64,000 bases of DNA from Candidatus Saccharibacteria bacterium UBA6258 (GTDB lineage Bacteria; Patescibacteriota; Saccharimonadia; Saccharimonadales; Saccharimonadaceae), in NCBI GenBank assembly GCA_002441145.1, contig DJVK01000007.1, forward strand, positions 24,520 to 88,519, given 5' to 3'. The position numbers and the translations under genes are program-made. Of the stretch, positions 1-9,793 are shown piece by piece; position 1 is the stretch's first letter; each line of letters begins with the position of its first letter. Under the pieces are notes generated by a model. The model saw only the letters and a program-made list of their open reading frames with translations, ran no database searches and was not told the origin of the DNA.

Positions 1-1539
1 TTCGCTCTTAGCCGCCTTTTCGATGAGTTCTGGATGCACATCTTCGACGTCGCCACGAAGGAATTTTTGGACTTCTTCGGTTACGACCATCTGCTCCATG
101 ATTACAACGCGGCCCTTATATCCAAACGGGGCATCTTCACTCACGACAGGTCGCCACAAGACGAACGTATCAAGATCGGGGCATTCGATATCTTCAGGCA
201 AGTCTGCTAGTACTCGCTTGACATATGCTCGTGTCGATTCATCGGGCTCATACTCTTCTTTTGTGTCGTCAACCAATCGGCGTACAAGTCGTTGTGCAAC
301 TAGCAAGCGAATAGCCGAGCTAAAGATAGGATTTACACCAATAAGGTCAATCATGCGACTAAATGCGGTACTTGTTGAGTTGGCGTGGAAGCTTGATAGC
401 ACTAGGTGCCCAGTAATCGATGCTTGAACGGCCGTACGAGCCGTATCTTGGTCACGAATCTCACCAATCATCACGATGTCAGGGTCAAGACGCAACACGC
501 TGCGTAGGCTGTCACCAAAGCTCTGGCCATCTGTTGTATTGATTGGAATCTGTGAAATACCGGTTAATCCATACTCAATCGGGTCTTCAAGCGTCACCAG
601 CTTACGGTCGGGAGTATTTAGCGCGTTGAGCATGCTGTATAGAGTGGTCGACTTACCGCTACCGGTCGGCCCTACCATCAAGACCAAACCACGAGGATGG
701 CTGATAATTTCATCTATTTCTTTACGCTGACGATCTGGGATGCCAAGTAAGTCAAGGTTCAGTAGGGATTCGTCAAAATTAAACAATCGCATAACAGCAT
801 CTTGGCCATACATCGTTGGCACAGTTTCGATACGTAAATTAAGTAAATGAGTGACCCCGTTTGTCGTCAACTCTTTTTGCATATGACCAGACTGTGGCTC
901 GGTCGCCGCAGTACTAATTCCCGCCCGACTGGCAAGCTCTCCCATAATAACGCGGTATCGTTCTTTTTCGAGATGTGCGACAGGGTGCAGTGCGCCGTCA
1001 ACGCGGAACCTAACACGGATATTATCACGTTCATTTTCGATATGTATGTCACTTGCGTTTAACTTGTCGGCCTGACTGATAATAAAGTCAAATAGTTCTT
1101 CACTGCTTACCGAGTTCAACGTCTGGCTGACTTCTGCTATCGTGTCACTGTCACCTTGTTTTGCGATTTGAATATCGTCATAGACGACCGTCTTGGGTGG
1201 ATCGTAGCGAAGCATGAACGAACGATAGCTACTAAGGCTAATTAACAGGAATTGCAGATTTCGCCCGGAATCGTTGTATTCACGTGTCATGCGCTGAATT
1301 ACCGACTGTGGCGTCTGCGTGGTTGCACCGAACTGAAATACAGTTTCGCTATCACCTTTTACTAGCGGCACTAGTTTATAGCGGTGCATATCCTCGATTG
1401 TCATCACGTCGTACGCTAATGGCAGATTAGCTTCAAGCTCACGAGTATCAAGATACTGCATCCCAAGAATCGCGGCGCGTTGCTGCGTAGCTTTTTCGTC
1501 TTGATCGCGACGACGAACCTGAATATCGATTTCGTCCAT
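1..1539 (-). CDS. pilB: PilB/GspE-type secretion and pilus assembly ATPase (3' end outside window)
   Basis: This is a hexameric ATPase of the type II secretion/type IV pilus family, which powers pilin polymerisation at the inner face of the membrane. The 513 visible codons start at an ATG at 1539 and run off the left edge without a stop. The N-terminal 150 or so residues resemble a T2SSE N-domain. The core follows, with Walker A GPTGSGKST, the Asp box region reading TLEDPIEYGL, and a Walker B-like segment DPDIVMIGEIRDQDTA, then the SFHAN His-box region. It may also be read as PilT, but the N-terminal domain favours PilB. The pilin at 59.9-60.6 kb would be a plausible substrate. The C-terminus is not visible. 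Confidence 0.9.
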   Translation of the reverse strand, partial: MDEIDIQVRRRDQDEKATQQRAAILGMQYLDTRELEANLPLAYDVMTIEDMHRYKLVPLVKGDSETVFQFGATTQTPQSVIQRMTREYNDSGRNLQFLLISLSSYRSFMLRYDPPKTVVYDDIQIAKQGDSDTIAEVSQTLNSVSSEELFDFIISQADKLNASDIHIENERDNIRVRFRVDGALHPVAHLEKERYRVIMGELASRAGISTAATEPQSGHMQKELTTNGVTHLLNLRIETVPTMYGQDAVMRLFNFDESLLNLDLLGIPDRQRKEIDEIISHPRGLVLMVGPTGSGKSTTLYSMLNALNTPDRKLVTLEDPIEYGLTGISQIPINTTDGQSFGDSLRSVLRLDPDIVMIGEIRDQDTARTAVQASITGHLVLSSFHANSTSTAFSRMIDLIGVNPIFSSAIRLLVAQRLVRRLVDDTKEEYEPDESTRAYVKRVLADLPEDIECPDLDTFVLWRPVVSEDAPFGYKGRVVIMEQMVVTEEVQKFLRGDVEDVHPELIEKAAKSE

Positions 1540-1576
1540 TGCTTATAGTGTAACAAAATGCTCATGCTTTTTATAG

Positions 1577-1585
1577 TGGTAAAAT
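1577..1585 (+). promoter_or_regulatory. Extended -10 box upstream of the TrmH gene
   Basis: TGG followed by TAAAAT forms an extended -10 element whose last base is 8 nt before the ATG at 1594. A transcript starting about 7 nt downstream would have almost no leader. The intervening AGAGGA could alternatively act as a ribosome binding site if transcription starts further upstream. Confidence 0.5.
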
Positions 1586-1593
1586 AGAGGAAC

Positions 1594-2082
1594 ATGCCAG
1601 AAATAGTCGTTATCGCACATAATATCCGCTCCACGCACAATGTGGGGAGTATTTTCCGGACTTGTGAGGGTTTTGGCGTAACGAAGCTGATATTAAGCGG
1701 CTACACGCCGTACCCGCACGTCGAAAATGATGCTAGACTCCCGCATATCGCGAACAAACTCACAGCTCAGATACATAAAACTGCGCTCGATGCCGAAACT
1801 ATCGTCCCATTTGAATATCAGGAGACGCTAGATATGGGCACGCTACGGCTAGCGGGTTATCGTATCGTTGGCCTCGAACAAGACGCTAGGGCTAGCGTTT
1901 TACCCGACTACACCTCACCAGACAAAGTCGCTTTATTACTTGGTGAAGAGGTGGAGGGCATCGTGAGCAACCTTCGCGATTTGTGCGACGATTTTATCGA
2001 AATACCTATGAAGGGTAAAAAAGAATCATTCAATGTCAGCGTAGCTGCCGGCATCGCGCTGTATCACCTATCATTGCTGTAA
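1594..2082 (+). CDS. TrmH/SpoU-family RNA 2'-O-methyltransferase
   Basis: SPOUT-class methyltransferase that transfers a methyl group from S-adenosylmethionine to a ribose 2'-OH in tRNA or rRNA. All three SpoU motifs are visible in the 162 residues: motif 1 NIRSTHNVGSIFRTCEGFG near the N-terminus, motif 2 LLLGEEVEGI around residue 115, and motif 3 IEIPMKGKKESFNVSVA near residue 140, the trefoil-knot SAM site. It is short and lacks the N-terminal L30e-like substrate domain of RlmB, so it resembles the minimal TrmL/TrmH type. The exact RNA target cannot be read from sequence. It ends 2 nt from the stop of the convergent dnaE gene. Confidence 0.88.
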   Translation: MPEIVVIAHNIRSTHNVGSIFRTCEGFGVTKLILSGYTPYPHVENDARLPHIANKLTAQIHKTALDAETIVPFEYQETLDMGTLRLAGYRIVGLEQDARASVLPDYTSPDKVALLLGEEVEGIVSNLRDLCDDFIEIPMKGKKESFNVSVAAGIALYHLSLL

Positions 2083-2084
2083 AT

Positions 2085-5000
2085 CTATTTTAATGCGACG
2101 CAATCTTCACCGAGAATTTTGACTAGTTTTCCAATCAACTCTTCATCGGCCTCGACACGGAACGGCAATCGTATCGCTGACTTCTTTGGGCCAAGCACCA
2201 TGATGATATCCTGCTGCCCTGGGTGGAAATTACAGGCCTTCTTCATGGCAAGGAGCGCCTCGTGGTTATCGGGGTCTTTAACCTGCACGTACACTGTCTT
2301 GAGTGTTTCAGCAGGCGCCGCAATTGCCTCTGGCATCTTTACCGTGACAGTTTCGGTCTTTTCAGCAGCCTTTTTGCGCCATGCTTGTACTTTACCCGGG
2401 CCGGTCGGAGCCATCATTTTACGGCCATGCGATTCGTAGCCTGCAAGCTCTTTGTCGGATACAATACTAATTTCATCAGCGATCATTTTTGCTTCGTCAC
2501 CCATGTTGCCGTCGCGATCACGAGCGCTAATTTTACCCGTTACTTTAAGTACTAGGTCTTGCGCTAATTTATCAGCAAGCTGCTCGTAAAGCTTTGGGAA
2601 TACGATCACTTCACCTTCTCCAGTTTTGTCTTCAATGCCAACAAACGCCATCTTACTGCCAGACTTAGTGACAATCGTTCGGAGAGTCGTTACTAGACCT
2701 CCGATGGTGATCTTTTGGCCATCAATAGCCGGCACTACTCGTTGCAGTGCTATAGTCTGCTCCTCAAAGAAGGCGTCGTAGTTATCAAGCGGATGTGCGC
2801 TAATATACAGCCCCAGCAACTCGCGCTCCCACATTAGTTTTTCTTTTTCGGTAAACTTGGTCGGTGCAGCCTTGAGCTCCATAGTTGCGTGAAGTGATGA
2901 TCCACCAAGGTCGCCAAACAAATCTATTTGTCCGCTGAGCGCTTCCTTTTGAAGCTTAGACGCAAAAGCTAAGAGCGTTTCAAGATTAAACAGAAGATCA
3001 GACCTATCACCCAGACTATCGAAGGCGCCAGATTTAATAAGCGCTTCCCATGCTTTTTTGTTACATTTGCTGGTGCCGACACGCTTTGCAAAGTCTTCGA
3101 TACTCACGAACTTGCCCGCTTCACGTGCGCGCAAGATTTCTTCGACCGCACCAACGCCCACCCCCTTGATTGCCGACATACCGAAACGAATTTGTTTTTT
3201 ATCAGGCACAACCGCGAATTCCAGGTACGATTCGTTGACGTCTGGCGAAAGTACCTTCATGCCCATGTGCTTACATTCGTTGATTTCGATAGCAAGACGC
3301 TCGATGTCGTCGTGGTCGCTCGTCATAAGCGCTGCCATGAATGCATCTGGGTAGTGCGCCTTAAGGTAGGCTGTCCAGTACGCGATTAATCCGTAACACG
3401 CCGCGTGTGACTTGTTAAAACAATAGTTCGCGAACTCTTCTAGCTGGTCCCAGAATGTTTCGGCTGCTTCTTTCGTGGCGCCACCATGCTCGACGGCTCC
3501 GTTAACAAAATCAACCTTGACCTTGCGCATTAGGTCGATTTTTTTCTTACCAACAGCCTTACGCAGTGTGTCAGCCTGGCCGCCGGTAAATCCGCACCAT
3601 TCCTTGCTAATCTGCATGAACTGTTCTTGATAGACTAGGATGCCATAGGTATTCTCGAGAGAGTTTCGCATACCATCATGTAAATAAGTGATTTTCTCTT
3701 GGCCGTGCTTACGGCGAATAAAGCTTTCGATAAATTGCATCGGGCCCGGACGGTAGAGCGCAACCATAGCGATGATGTCTTCGAATACGGTCGGTTTAAG
3801 ACCACGCAAATACCGCTTCATGCCGGCGGATTCAAGCTGGAATACACCGGTTGTGTCGCCACGCTGGAATAGTTCATACGTTTTTGCGTCGTCAAGTGGA
3901 ATCTTCGACAAATCAATCGTTTCACCATACACTTTGCGAATAATACGCATGGCATTATTGATGATTGTCAGGTTGGATAGGCCCAAAAAGTCCATCTTGA
4001 GCAAACCGAGTTCTTCAACTTCGCCCATCGGGAACTGTGTGGCTACGACACCCTTTTGCGCCTGTTCAAGCGGGATATACTTAACCAAATCGTCAGGCGC
4101 GATTACCACGCCACAAGCGTGAACACCGTGACTTCGAATAGTACCCTCAAGGCGCATAGCATAATCAAACACTTCTTTTGCTACGGGGTTAGACTCGTAT
4201 TCACGTTTTAGGTCAGGGTCGTCAACGACGCTTACCTTCAACGGAATGTGCCGGCCCTGTGCGGGCGGTGGAATAAGTTTCGCCAGCCGGTCAGATTCTG
4301 AGTACGGCACCTGTAATACACGCGCCACGTCACGCACGGCTGCACGTGCGGCCATCTTGCCAAAGGTAACGATATTACTCACGCGCTCTGCGCCGTACTT
4401 ATCCGAGCAATACTGAATAACTTCGTCGCGGCGAGTATCTTGAATGTCGACGTCGATGTCGGGCATAGAAATACGGTCCGGGTTTAGGAATCGCTCAAAC
4501 AGCAGCCCGTAACGGAGCGGGTCAAGGTCGGTAATATTTAACGCGTAGGCGATAATCGACCCTGCAGCCGATCCACGACCAGGCCCAAAGATGATTCCCT
4601 GACTTTTGCCCCAGTTGATAAAGTCTTGGACGATCAAGAAGTATCCTTCGTAGCCCATGCGCTCCATGACATCCATTTCCATTTCGGCGCGTTCGCGCAC
4701 CTCATCGGTCAAGAACTTCTTGATTTCTGGTACGGTTAAAGCTTCGACATCTTCTGCCTTTTTTTCATTGTATCGGACCACTATGCCTTGATAAACAAGT
4801 TTCTCTAAAAAGTCATGTTCAGTCTCGCCATTAGGTGTCGGGTATTTAGGGATTAAGATCTTGCCAAGTTCAAGTTCAAGCGAGCACCTGTCTGCAATCG
4901 CCCTTGTGTTGCGGACGACGTCGGGATATTCATCGCCCCATCGAGCAATAATATCGCGCGGGTCAGTAAGATGCAGTTCGAATTCTTTCAAGCTCATGCG

Positions 5001-5768
5001 CTTTTCATCACTTAAAAACGAACCCGTGCCCACACACAACAAGATTTCATGCGCATCAGAATCGGCATGCTCAAGGTAGTGCCCGTCGCATGTCACCACC
5101 ATAGGAATATCAAGTTCTTTGGATAATTTCTTCAGGCCCTCATTGATCTTTGTCTGCACATCCCAGTGCGTCTTGGACTCCGGGTGACCATGATCCTGAA
5201 GCTCCAGGTAGTAGCGATCACCGAAGATTGATTTATACCATTCGGCATAATCTTTAGCTGCGGCATAGTCATCGTTACGCAAGCTTTCACCAACTTCGCT
5301 GCTCGCACACCCGCTTAATATAATCAGCCCCTCGTTGTATGTCTCGAGAAGTTCGTGGTCCATACGCGGCTTATAGTACATTCCCTCTAGGTTTGCTTTG
5401 GTCGAAAGCATCATCAGGTTTTGATACCCCTGAGCATTCATAGCAAGAATCGTAAGGTGATAACGCGCTTTGTCTTTGCTGGCGTCGCGGTCATGGCGCG
5501 AGCGCGCAGCGATATATGCTTCGATGCCGAGTATCGGTTTGATACCTTCGTTAAGCGCTGCTTTGTAATAATCAAGGACGCCGCTCATCGTGCCGTGATC
5601 GGTAACAGCGGCAGCTTCCATTCCGAATTCTTTAACCTTGGCCGCAAGCTCATTAATTTTCGTAAGACCATCGAGCAATGAATGATGGGTATGATTGTGC
5701 AAGTGAACAAAGTCGCTTGGCAAAAGCGAAGATGTAGTCGTAATCGTTTTCTCTGTTGCAACCCCCAT
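2085..5768 (-). CDS. dnaE: DNA polymerase III alpha subunit
   Basis: Replicative C-family polymerase. At 1227 aa it has the normal DnaE1 length. The PHP domain opens the protein with HLHNHTHHSLLDG (metal-binding HxH). The palm carries the catalytic acidic motif PDIDVDI and the third carboxylate in LLKMDFLGL, with the upstream nucleotide-binding stretch GPGRGSAAGS. A helix-hairpin-helix region and a C-terminal OB fold (about residues 1000-1090) follow. The start is an ATG at 5768, 13 nt downstream of a perfect TATAAT on the minus strand at 5782-5787, so the leader is very short. It is convergent with the TrmH gene. Confidence 0.97.
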   Translation of the reverse strand: MGVATEKTITTTSSLLPSDFVHLHNHTHHSLLDGLTKINELAAKVKEFGMEAAAVTDHGTMSGVLDYYKAALNEGIKPILGIEAYIAARSRHDRDASKDKARYHLTILAMNAQGYQNLMMLSTKANLEGMYYKPRMDHELLETYNEGLIILSGCASSEVGESLRNDDYAAAKDYAEWYKSIFGDRYYLELQDHGHPESKTHWDVQTKINEGLKKLSKELDIPMVVTCDGHYLEHADSDAHEILLCVGTGSFLSDEKRMSLKEFELHLTDPRDIIARWGDEYPDVVRNTRAIADRCSLELELGKILIPKYPTPNGETEHDFLEKLVYQGIVVRYNEKKAEDVEALTVPEIKKFLTDEVRERAEMEMDVMERMGYEGYFLIVQDFINWGKSQGIIFGPGRGSAAGSIIAYALNITDLDPLRYGLLFERFLNPDRISMPDIDVDIQDTRRDEVIQYCSDKYGAERVSNIVTFGKMAARAAVRDVARVLQVPYSESDRLAKLIPPPAQGRHIPLKVSVVDDPDLKREYESNPVAKEVFDYAMRLEGTIRSHGVHACGVVIAPDDLVKYIPLEQAQKGVVATQFPMGEVEELGLLKMDFLGLSNLTIINNAMRIIRKVYGETIDLSKIPLDDAKTYELFQRGDTTGVFQLESAGMKRYLRGLKPTVFEDIIAMVALYRPGPMQFIESFIRRKHGQEKITYLHDGMRNSLENTYGILVYQEQFMQISKEWCGFTGGQADTLRKAVGKKKIDLMRKVKVDFVNGAVEHGGATKEAAETFWDQLEEFANYCFNKSHAACYGLIAYWTAYLKAHYPDAFMAALMTSDHDDIERLAIEINECKHMGMKVLSPDVNESYLEFAVVPDKKQIRFGMSAIKGVGVGAVEEILRAREAGKFVSIEDFAKRVGTSKCNKKAWEALIKSGAFDSLGDRSDLLFNLETLLAFASKLQKEALSGQIDLFGDLGGSSLHATMELKAAPTKFTEKEKLMWERELLGLYISAHPLDNYDAFFEEQTIALQRVVPAIDGQKITIGGLVTTLRTIVTKSGSKMAFVGIEDKTGEGEVIVFPKLYEQLADKLAQDLVLKVTGKISARDRDGNMGDEAKMIADEISIVSDKELAGYESHGRKMMAPTGPGKVQAWRKKAAEKTETVTVKMPEAIAAPAETLKTVYVQVKDPDNHEALLAMKKACNFHPGQQDIIMVLGPKKSAIRLPFRVEADEELIGKLVKILGEDCVALK

Positions 5769-5838
5769 AGTTGTATCTTTTATTATACAGGAGTTCGCGT
5801 GTCGCGATTGTAGTAATTTCGACTAAAGCATGTGCGGT

Positions 5839-6126
5839 TTATTGGCTGCCAGCCTGCATCATATCGACAATGCTATTGATGAAGTCTGCGAGAGAAGGAA
5901 CAAGCCAACCAACCGCGTTCAGCAACCATGCAAGGAGAGCCAACACCACCGTACCGCCTAATACGCTGCCTAGACCAAAAAATATACCACGCATGAAATT
6001 AAATTTGTACACGACGAAACGGTTGCGGTTGAAGTCGTTAAACAATTCTTCAAGCACCGATTCACGCGCTCCACGTTCGTTATTTTCTTTTACGTCACGT
6101 TTAAGTTTTTGCCAGAATTTGTTCAT
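5839..6126 (-). CDS. DUF5665-like small membrane protein
   Basis: A 95-aa protein with a charged N-terminal half (residues 1-40, many Lys, Arg and Glu) followed by a membrane segment FGLGSVLGGTVVLALLAWLL and an amphipathic C-terminus. The RNRFVVYKFNFMRGIFFGLGSVLGG stretch matches my memory of the DUF5665 family, which has no known function and recurs in Saccharibacteria and Firmicutes. It is preceded by a good AGGAGA-type ribosome binding site. It follows the YtxH-like gene but is separated from it by a hairpin terminator, so it may be transcribed separately. Confidence 0.65.
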   Translation of the reverse strand: MNKFWQKLKRDVKENNERGARESVLEELFNDFNRNRFVVYKFNFMRGIFFGLGSVLGGTVVLALLAWLLNAVGWLVPSLADFINSIVDMMQAGSQ

Positions 6127-6139
6127 AGGTCTCCTATAT

Positions 6140-6175
6140 AAAATGACACACTGTATGTAACAAGTGTGTCATTTT
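6140..6175 (-). terminator. Hairpin terminator after the YtxH-like gene
   Basis: A perfect 12-bp inverted repeat (AAAATGACACAC and GTGTGTCATTTT) with a 12-nt loop lies 18 nt past the stop of the 6194-6523 gene. On the minus strand the stem ends in a run of four T. Confidence 0.75.
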
Positions 6176-6193
6176 ACGCTTATTTAAACAAGC

Positions 6194-6523
6194 TTATGAT
6201 TTTTTCTTAGGAGTCTCGTCCTTAAGTTCTGCCTTTGCGCTTGATACAGCACGTTCAGCACGGCCACGATATTCATCAAGTGTCGTCTTGGCGTCGTGTG
6301 CAATTTCTTCCGCCTGCTTGCGCGTGTCGGTGTATACTCGCTCGCCTTTTTTACGAAGCTCTTCAGCTTTGACGTCGGCATTCGACTTAACTTCGTCTGC
6401 CTTAGCTTTTAGGTCGGCGCGAGTCTCTTTGCCAGACTTTGGTGCGGTAAGCATACCGGCAACAACGCCTGCAGCTGCGCCAAGTAGTGCTCCAAGTGCG
6501 AATTTACCTGCTGATTTTGTCAT
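6194..6523 (-). CDS. YtxH-domain small envelope protein
   Basis: A 109-aa protein with a Gly/Ala-rich N-terminal hydrophobic segment (KFALGALLGAAAGVVAGML) followed by TAPKSGKETRADLKAK, which is the YtxH (gas vesicle protein-like) signature. The rest is a highly charged Lys/Glu/Ala helix of about 75 residues. YtxH proteins are general-stress membrane-anchored proteins; their biochemical role is unclear. It is the second gene of a two-gene minus-strand unit with the membrane protein at 6535-6774 (11-nt gap, AGGAG ribosome binding site). Confidence 0.75.
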   Translation of the reverse strand: MTKSAGKFALGALLGAAAGVVAGMLTAPKSGKETRADLKAKADEVKSNADVKAEELRKKGERVYTDTRKQAEEIAHDAKTTLDEYRGRAERAVSSAKAELKDETPKKKS

Positions 6524-6534
6524 AATACCTTCTC

Positions 6535-6774
6535 CTATTTTTTAGCGTTACTGATAAAAGATTTAACCATTTTCGCGATGAGAACTGGTGACGTAAACGC
6601 ACCGATGTTCTGCGCAGTATTCTCTAGTTTTACGGCCGCTCGTTCTGCGGTATTCGTGATCGTCTTGATTTGTCGAGTCACCTTGATAAGCAATGCTATC
6701 AATATGATTGCGAGAATCAAGAACAGTGCAAGAAATACCGACAAGATGATTACCAATACTTGTGCCCATTCCAT
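6535..6774 (-). CDS. Small single-pass membrane protein, DUF948-like
   Basis: This 79-aa protein has one long N-terminal membrane helix (residues 5-32, VLVIILSVFLALFLILAII) followed by a polar helix with Thr/Ala/Lys heptad character. The layout resembles DUF948/YtxG proteins, which often sit beside YtxH, as here. It is the promoter-proximal gene of the pair. The family assignment rests on layout and gene neighbourhood rather than a clear motif. Confidence 0.6.
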   Translation of the reverse strand: MEWAQVLVIILSVFLALFLILAIILIALLIKVTRQIKTITNTAERAAVKLENTAQNIGAFTSPVLIAKMVKSFISNAKK

Positions 6775-6878
6775 TATGAGACGCTCCTTATGTTGACGTT
6801 ACTTGCCCGTGGCACTGGGCACTATATTTAGTATACCCCACCTAGCTATAAGTGATGTGAAATTGTTCACAACAATAG

Positions 6879-7769
6879 TTAGGATTTAAATTTACCCGCC
6901 AGGTGCTCCCGCAAATCTGGCCCAAGCGTAGGATGGTCGAGGCCAAAGTCGATGACCGTTTTTAGGTATTCCAGCTTGTCGCCAGTGTCATAGAACTTGC
7001 CATTAACGATTTCGCGGGCATAAACGCCGTAGCCATCGTCAATCATCGACTGCATGATTGGCTGCAACATCAACTCACCTTCTTCATGTTCCGCGGTAGC
7101 GCGGTCGATATATTCAAATACTTCGGGCGTGAGCAGATAGCCGCTTACGCTCGCGAGATCCGACGGTGCATTCGCCTTACCAGGTTTTTCAACGAATTTC
7201 GTTACCTTGATAGTAGTATCGTCAGCTTGCTCGCCCGCAACGATACCATAACGGTTGTATTCATCATCAAGTTCAATCTTTTTACATGCCAAAATTTGGC
7301 CACCGTGTTTCGTATAGGCTTCGATTAGCTGCTTGGTACGGCCTGGTTTCGCGACAAAAAAGTCATCAGCGAATGTGTAGATAAAAGGTTCATTGCCAAT
7401 AAGGTGCGCGGCACAGGCAACTGGAGTTGCATTTCCGTAAGCGCCTTTTTGACGAATATAGATAAAGTTAGCCATATTAGCTATAGCTTCCACTTGGTCA
7501 ACCAATGGTTTTTTCTTAGGTCCGCCAGCCCGCAGATTATTCATCAGGTCTTCACTTGGCAGATCAAAATGATCTTCGATAGCACGCTTATTACTACTAC
7601 CGACAATAATAATGTCTTTTATTCCAGCTGCGACAAGTTCTTCTACGACATACTGAATAATCGGCTTATCGATCAGTGGCATCATTTCTTTGGGCATTGC
7701 TTTAGTTTGCGGTAAGAACCGAGTACCAAAACCCGCGGCCGCGATTATCGCCTTAGTTGGACGTTTCAT
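6879..7769 (-). CDS. galU: UTP-glucose-1-phosphate uridylyltransferase
   Basis: Makes UDP-glucose from glucose 1-phosphate and UTP, feeding cell-surface glycan synthesis. The 296 aa have the nucleotidyltransferase signature AAAGFGTRFLPQTKAMPKEM at residues 11-30, the metal/sugar site FADDFFV, and VEKPGKANAPSDLASVSGYLL in the middle, as in bacterial GalU. The gene start overlaps the end of the upstream P-loop kinase gene by 17 nt, so the two are translationally linked. Confidence 0.93.
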   Translation of the reverse strand: MKRPTKAIIAAAGFGTRFLPQTKAMPKEMMPLIDKPIIQYVVEELVAAGIKDIIIVGSSNKRAIEDHFDLPSEDLMNNLRAGGPKKKPLVDQVEAIANMANFIYIRQKGAYGNATPVACAAHLIGNEPFIYTFADDFFVAKPGRTKQLIEAYTKHGGQILACKKIELDDEYNRYGIVAGEQADDTTIKVTKFVEKPGKANAPSDLASVSGYLLTPEVFEYIDRATAEHEEGELMLQPIMQSMIDDGYGVYAREIVNGKFYDTGDKLEYLKTVIDFGLDHPTLGPDLREHLAGKFKS

Positions 7770-8331
7770 TTTCCCCTCCTGTTTCTGCTTTAAGCCAATC
7801 GACTAGCGCTTGATAGCCATCCTCTGATGGATGGGTAGTATCAATAGTATACGTCTTCATTCCTTCGATATCCAGCGCTCGATATTTTTGCTTGTTCGTT
7901 TCTATATCCTTCTCTTTATACACCACATCTGGATGAATTGAGTGCCGCTCACCCACCTCACGGCGGTGATTAAACCTACGTATCGCTTCGCCATAGTCGC
8001 ACGTCACGTATACCTGGAGTAGCGTAGCATTACTACCGGACACCAGTTCGGATATGCGCTGATTGGCGAGTTCATACCAAAAGGCATTTTCGATTATAAG
8101 TACCTTGTTCGATGGAAGAAACGAGCGCACAATTGCATATAACGCGGAAACCGATGCGTCTCCATAAAAATACGGATCCGTGGACTCTCCGTCGACGCGT
8201 AGCGTATCGCCTAGTAGTTCTTTTAGCGAATCTTTAGCGACATAACCAATGTTCAAATCACTTGATAACCGGTTCAGCAATGTCGATTTGCCAACTCCTG
8301 GTTGTCCGTGCAGAACGATTATTGTTGCCAT
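7753..8331 (-). CDS. P-loop kinase-like ATPase
   Basis: A 192-aa single-domain nucleotide-binding protein. Walker A GQPGVGKST lies at residues 8-16; an Asp-containing strand (KVLIIENAFWYEL, around residue 78) follows, and an Arg-rich lid AIRRFNHRREVGERH lies near residue 120. This is the architecture of shikimate, gluconate or AAA_33 zeta-toxin-like small-molecule kinases. The substrate cannot be told. It sits between gatB (end-to-start with no gap) and galU (17-nt overlap), so it is probably read through from the gat operon. Confidence 0.7.
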   Translation of the reverse strand: MATIIVLHGQPGVGKSTLLNRLSSDLNIGYVAKDSLKELLGDTLRVDGESTDPYFYGDASVSALYAIVRSFLPSNKVLIIENAFWYELANQRISELVSGSNATLLQVYVTCDYGEAIRRFNHRREVGERHSIHPDVVYKEKDIETNKQKYRALDIEGMKTYTIDTTHPSEDGYQALVDWLKAETGGENETSN

Positions 8332-9792
8332 CTAGAGTCTTTCTTTGATTAACTTCTGGGCTAACGCTGGGTTGGCCTTGCCCTGTGACTTTTTCATCAC
8401 CTGGCCGACAAGATAACCGATAGCCTTGTCTTTGCCGGCCCTTATGTCGGCAATCGACGATGCGCTCATTGGATCGGCTAAGATTTCGTCAACGATTGTC
8501 GCAATAGCACCTTCGTCGCTTACCTGTATTAGGTTTTTTGCTTCAGCAATCGCGCGCGGGTTTTCAGCACCGCCGAGTAGTTCATTAAAGATTTCTTTAG
8601 CGCTACCGCTACTTAGTTCGCTCTTTTCTGTCATAGATGCCAGTTCGACAAGGTCATCGATCGAAACATACGGCGCCGATACGTCAACTGGCGTCGCGTC
8701 ATCGTCACTCACGGCAGAACCTAGTGCGCTCGCGAACCAGTGTGCAACTCGCTTGGCAACTGAATCGTCGGACTTCTCTTGGATTTCGGTAATAATCCGA
8801 GCATAATTTTGATTAGCGAGTAGTGAGTTAACAACGGATTTATCTAGCCCAAGATGCGCCCACTTTTCGCGGTATTCCGCTGGCAACATCGGCACTTCGG
8901 CTTGAATGGCCTGGATTTCTTCGGCAGTCAAAACAATAGGTGGAATATCAGCGTCGGGCATATAGCGATAGTCCTGAGCATCCTCTTTACTGCGTTGACT
9001 TGTCGTAATCTGTTTTGCATCATTCCAGCCGCGCGTTTCCTGAACAATACGTTCACCCTTTTCGAGCAATTCAACTTGTCGCTTAAATTCGTATTCTGCG
9101 GCGCGTTCGACGCTACGGAATGAGTTTAGGTTCTTCACTTCGGCCCTGTTGCCAAGTTCGGTCGCGCCCTTCGGCGCAATCGAAATGTTCACGTCAAAGC
9201 GCATATTACCATGGTACAGGTCACCGTGCGTTACACCGGCATACGTCATTAAACGGTATAGTTCGGTTGCATATGCCTTGGCGGCTGCGGCTGAATGGAT
9301 GTCCGGCTCTGAAACAATTTCGATAAGCGGCGTGCCTGCGCGGTTAAGGTCAACCAGCGAGTAGCCGTTGTAATGTGTCAATTTACCGGCATCTTCTTCC
9401 ATGTGTGCATGGTGAACCCGAACGCGAACTGTCGAGCCATCGTCGAGTGGTGCATCAACGTATCCCTCAAGAATAATTGGGTGATACATTTGCGTCGTCT
9501 GATACCCCTTTGGTAGGTCAGGATAAAAATAGTGCTTACGATCAAAACGACTCACATGCGCAACCTCTGCGTTTAGCGCCTTGCCTGCTCGAATAGCAAG
9601 GTCCACGGCACGTCGGTTAAGGACTGGCAGCATTCCGGGCAAACCGAAATCGATAGGGTGCACGACGGCATTAGGTTCCCTATCACGTGCGTCGTTATCG
9701 GCTGGGCTGAATAATTTCGTCGCTGTCGCAAGCTGCACATGGCACTCGATACCGATCGTCATGTCATATTTTGCTAAAATTTCTTCGCTCAT
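8332..9792 (-). CDS. gatB: Aspartyl/glutamyl-tRNA amidotransferase subunit B
   Basis: GatB binds misacylated Glu-tRNA(Gln) or Asp-tRNA(Asn), and activates and transamidates it with ammonia supplied by GatA. The 486 aa have the cradle domain beginning GIECHVQL near residue 14 and the downstream GTPLIEIVSEPD and YRYMPDADIPP motifs. A C-terminal YqeY-like tail follows (from about residue 340), ending KANPALAQKLIKERL. Its length matches the family. A 141-aa gene separates it from gatA; otherwise this is the classic gat operon. Confidence 0.97.
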   Translation of the reverse strand: MSEEILAKYDMTIGIECHVQLATATKLFSPADNDARDREPNAVVHPIDFGLPGMLPVLNRRAVDLAIRAGKALNAEVAHVSRFDRKHYFYPDLPKGYQTTQMYHPIILEGYVDAPLDDGSTVRVRVHHAHMEEDAGKLTHYNGYSLVDLNRAGTPLIEIVSEPDIHSAAAAKAYATELYRLMTYAGVTHGDLYHGNMRFDVNISIAPKGATELGNRAEVKNLNSFRSVERAAEYEFKRQVELLEKGERIVQETRGWNDAKQITTSQRSKEDAQDYRYMPDADIPPIVLTAEEIQAIQAEVPMLPAEYREKWAHLGLDKSVVNSLLANQNYARIITEIQEKSDDSVAKRVAHWFASALGSAVSDDDATPVDVSAPYVSIDDLVELASMTEKSELSSGSAKEIFNELLGGAENPRAIAEAKNLIQVSDEGAIATIVDEILADPMSASSIADIRAGKDKAIGYLVGQVMKKSQGKANPALAQKLIKERL

Positions 9793-9793
9793 A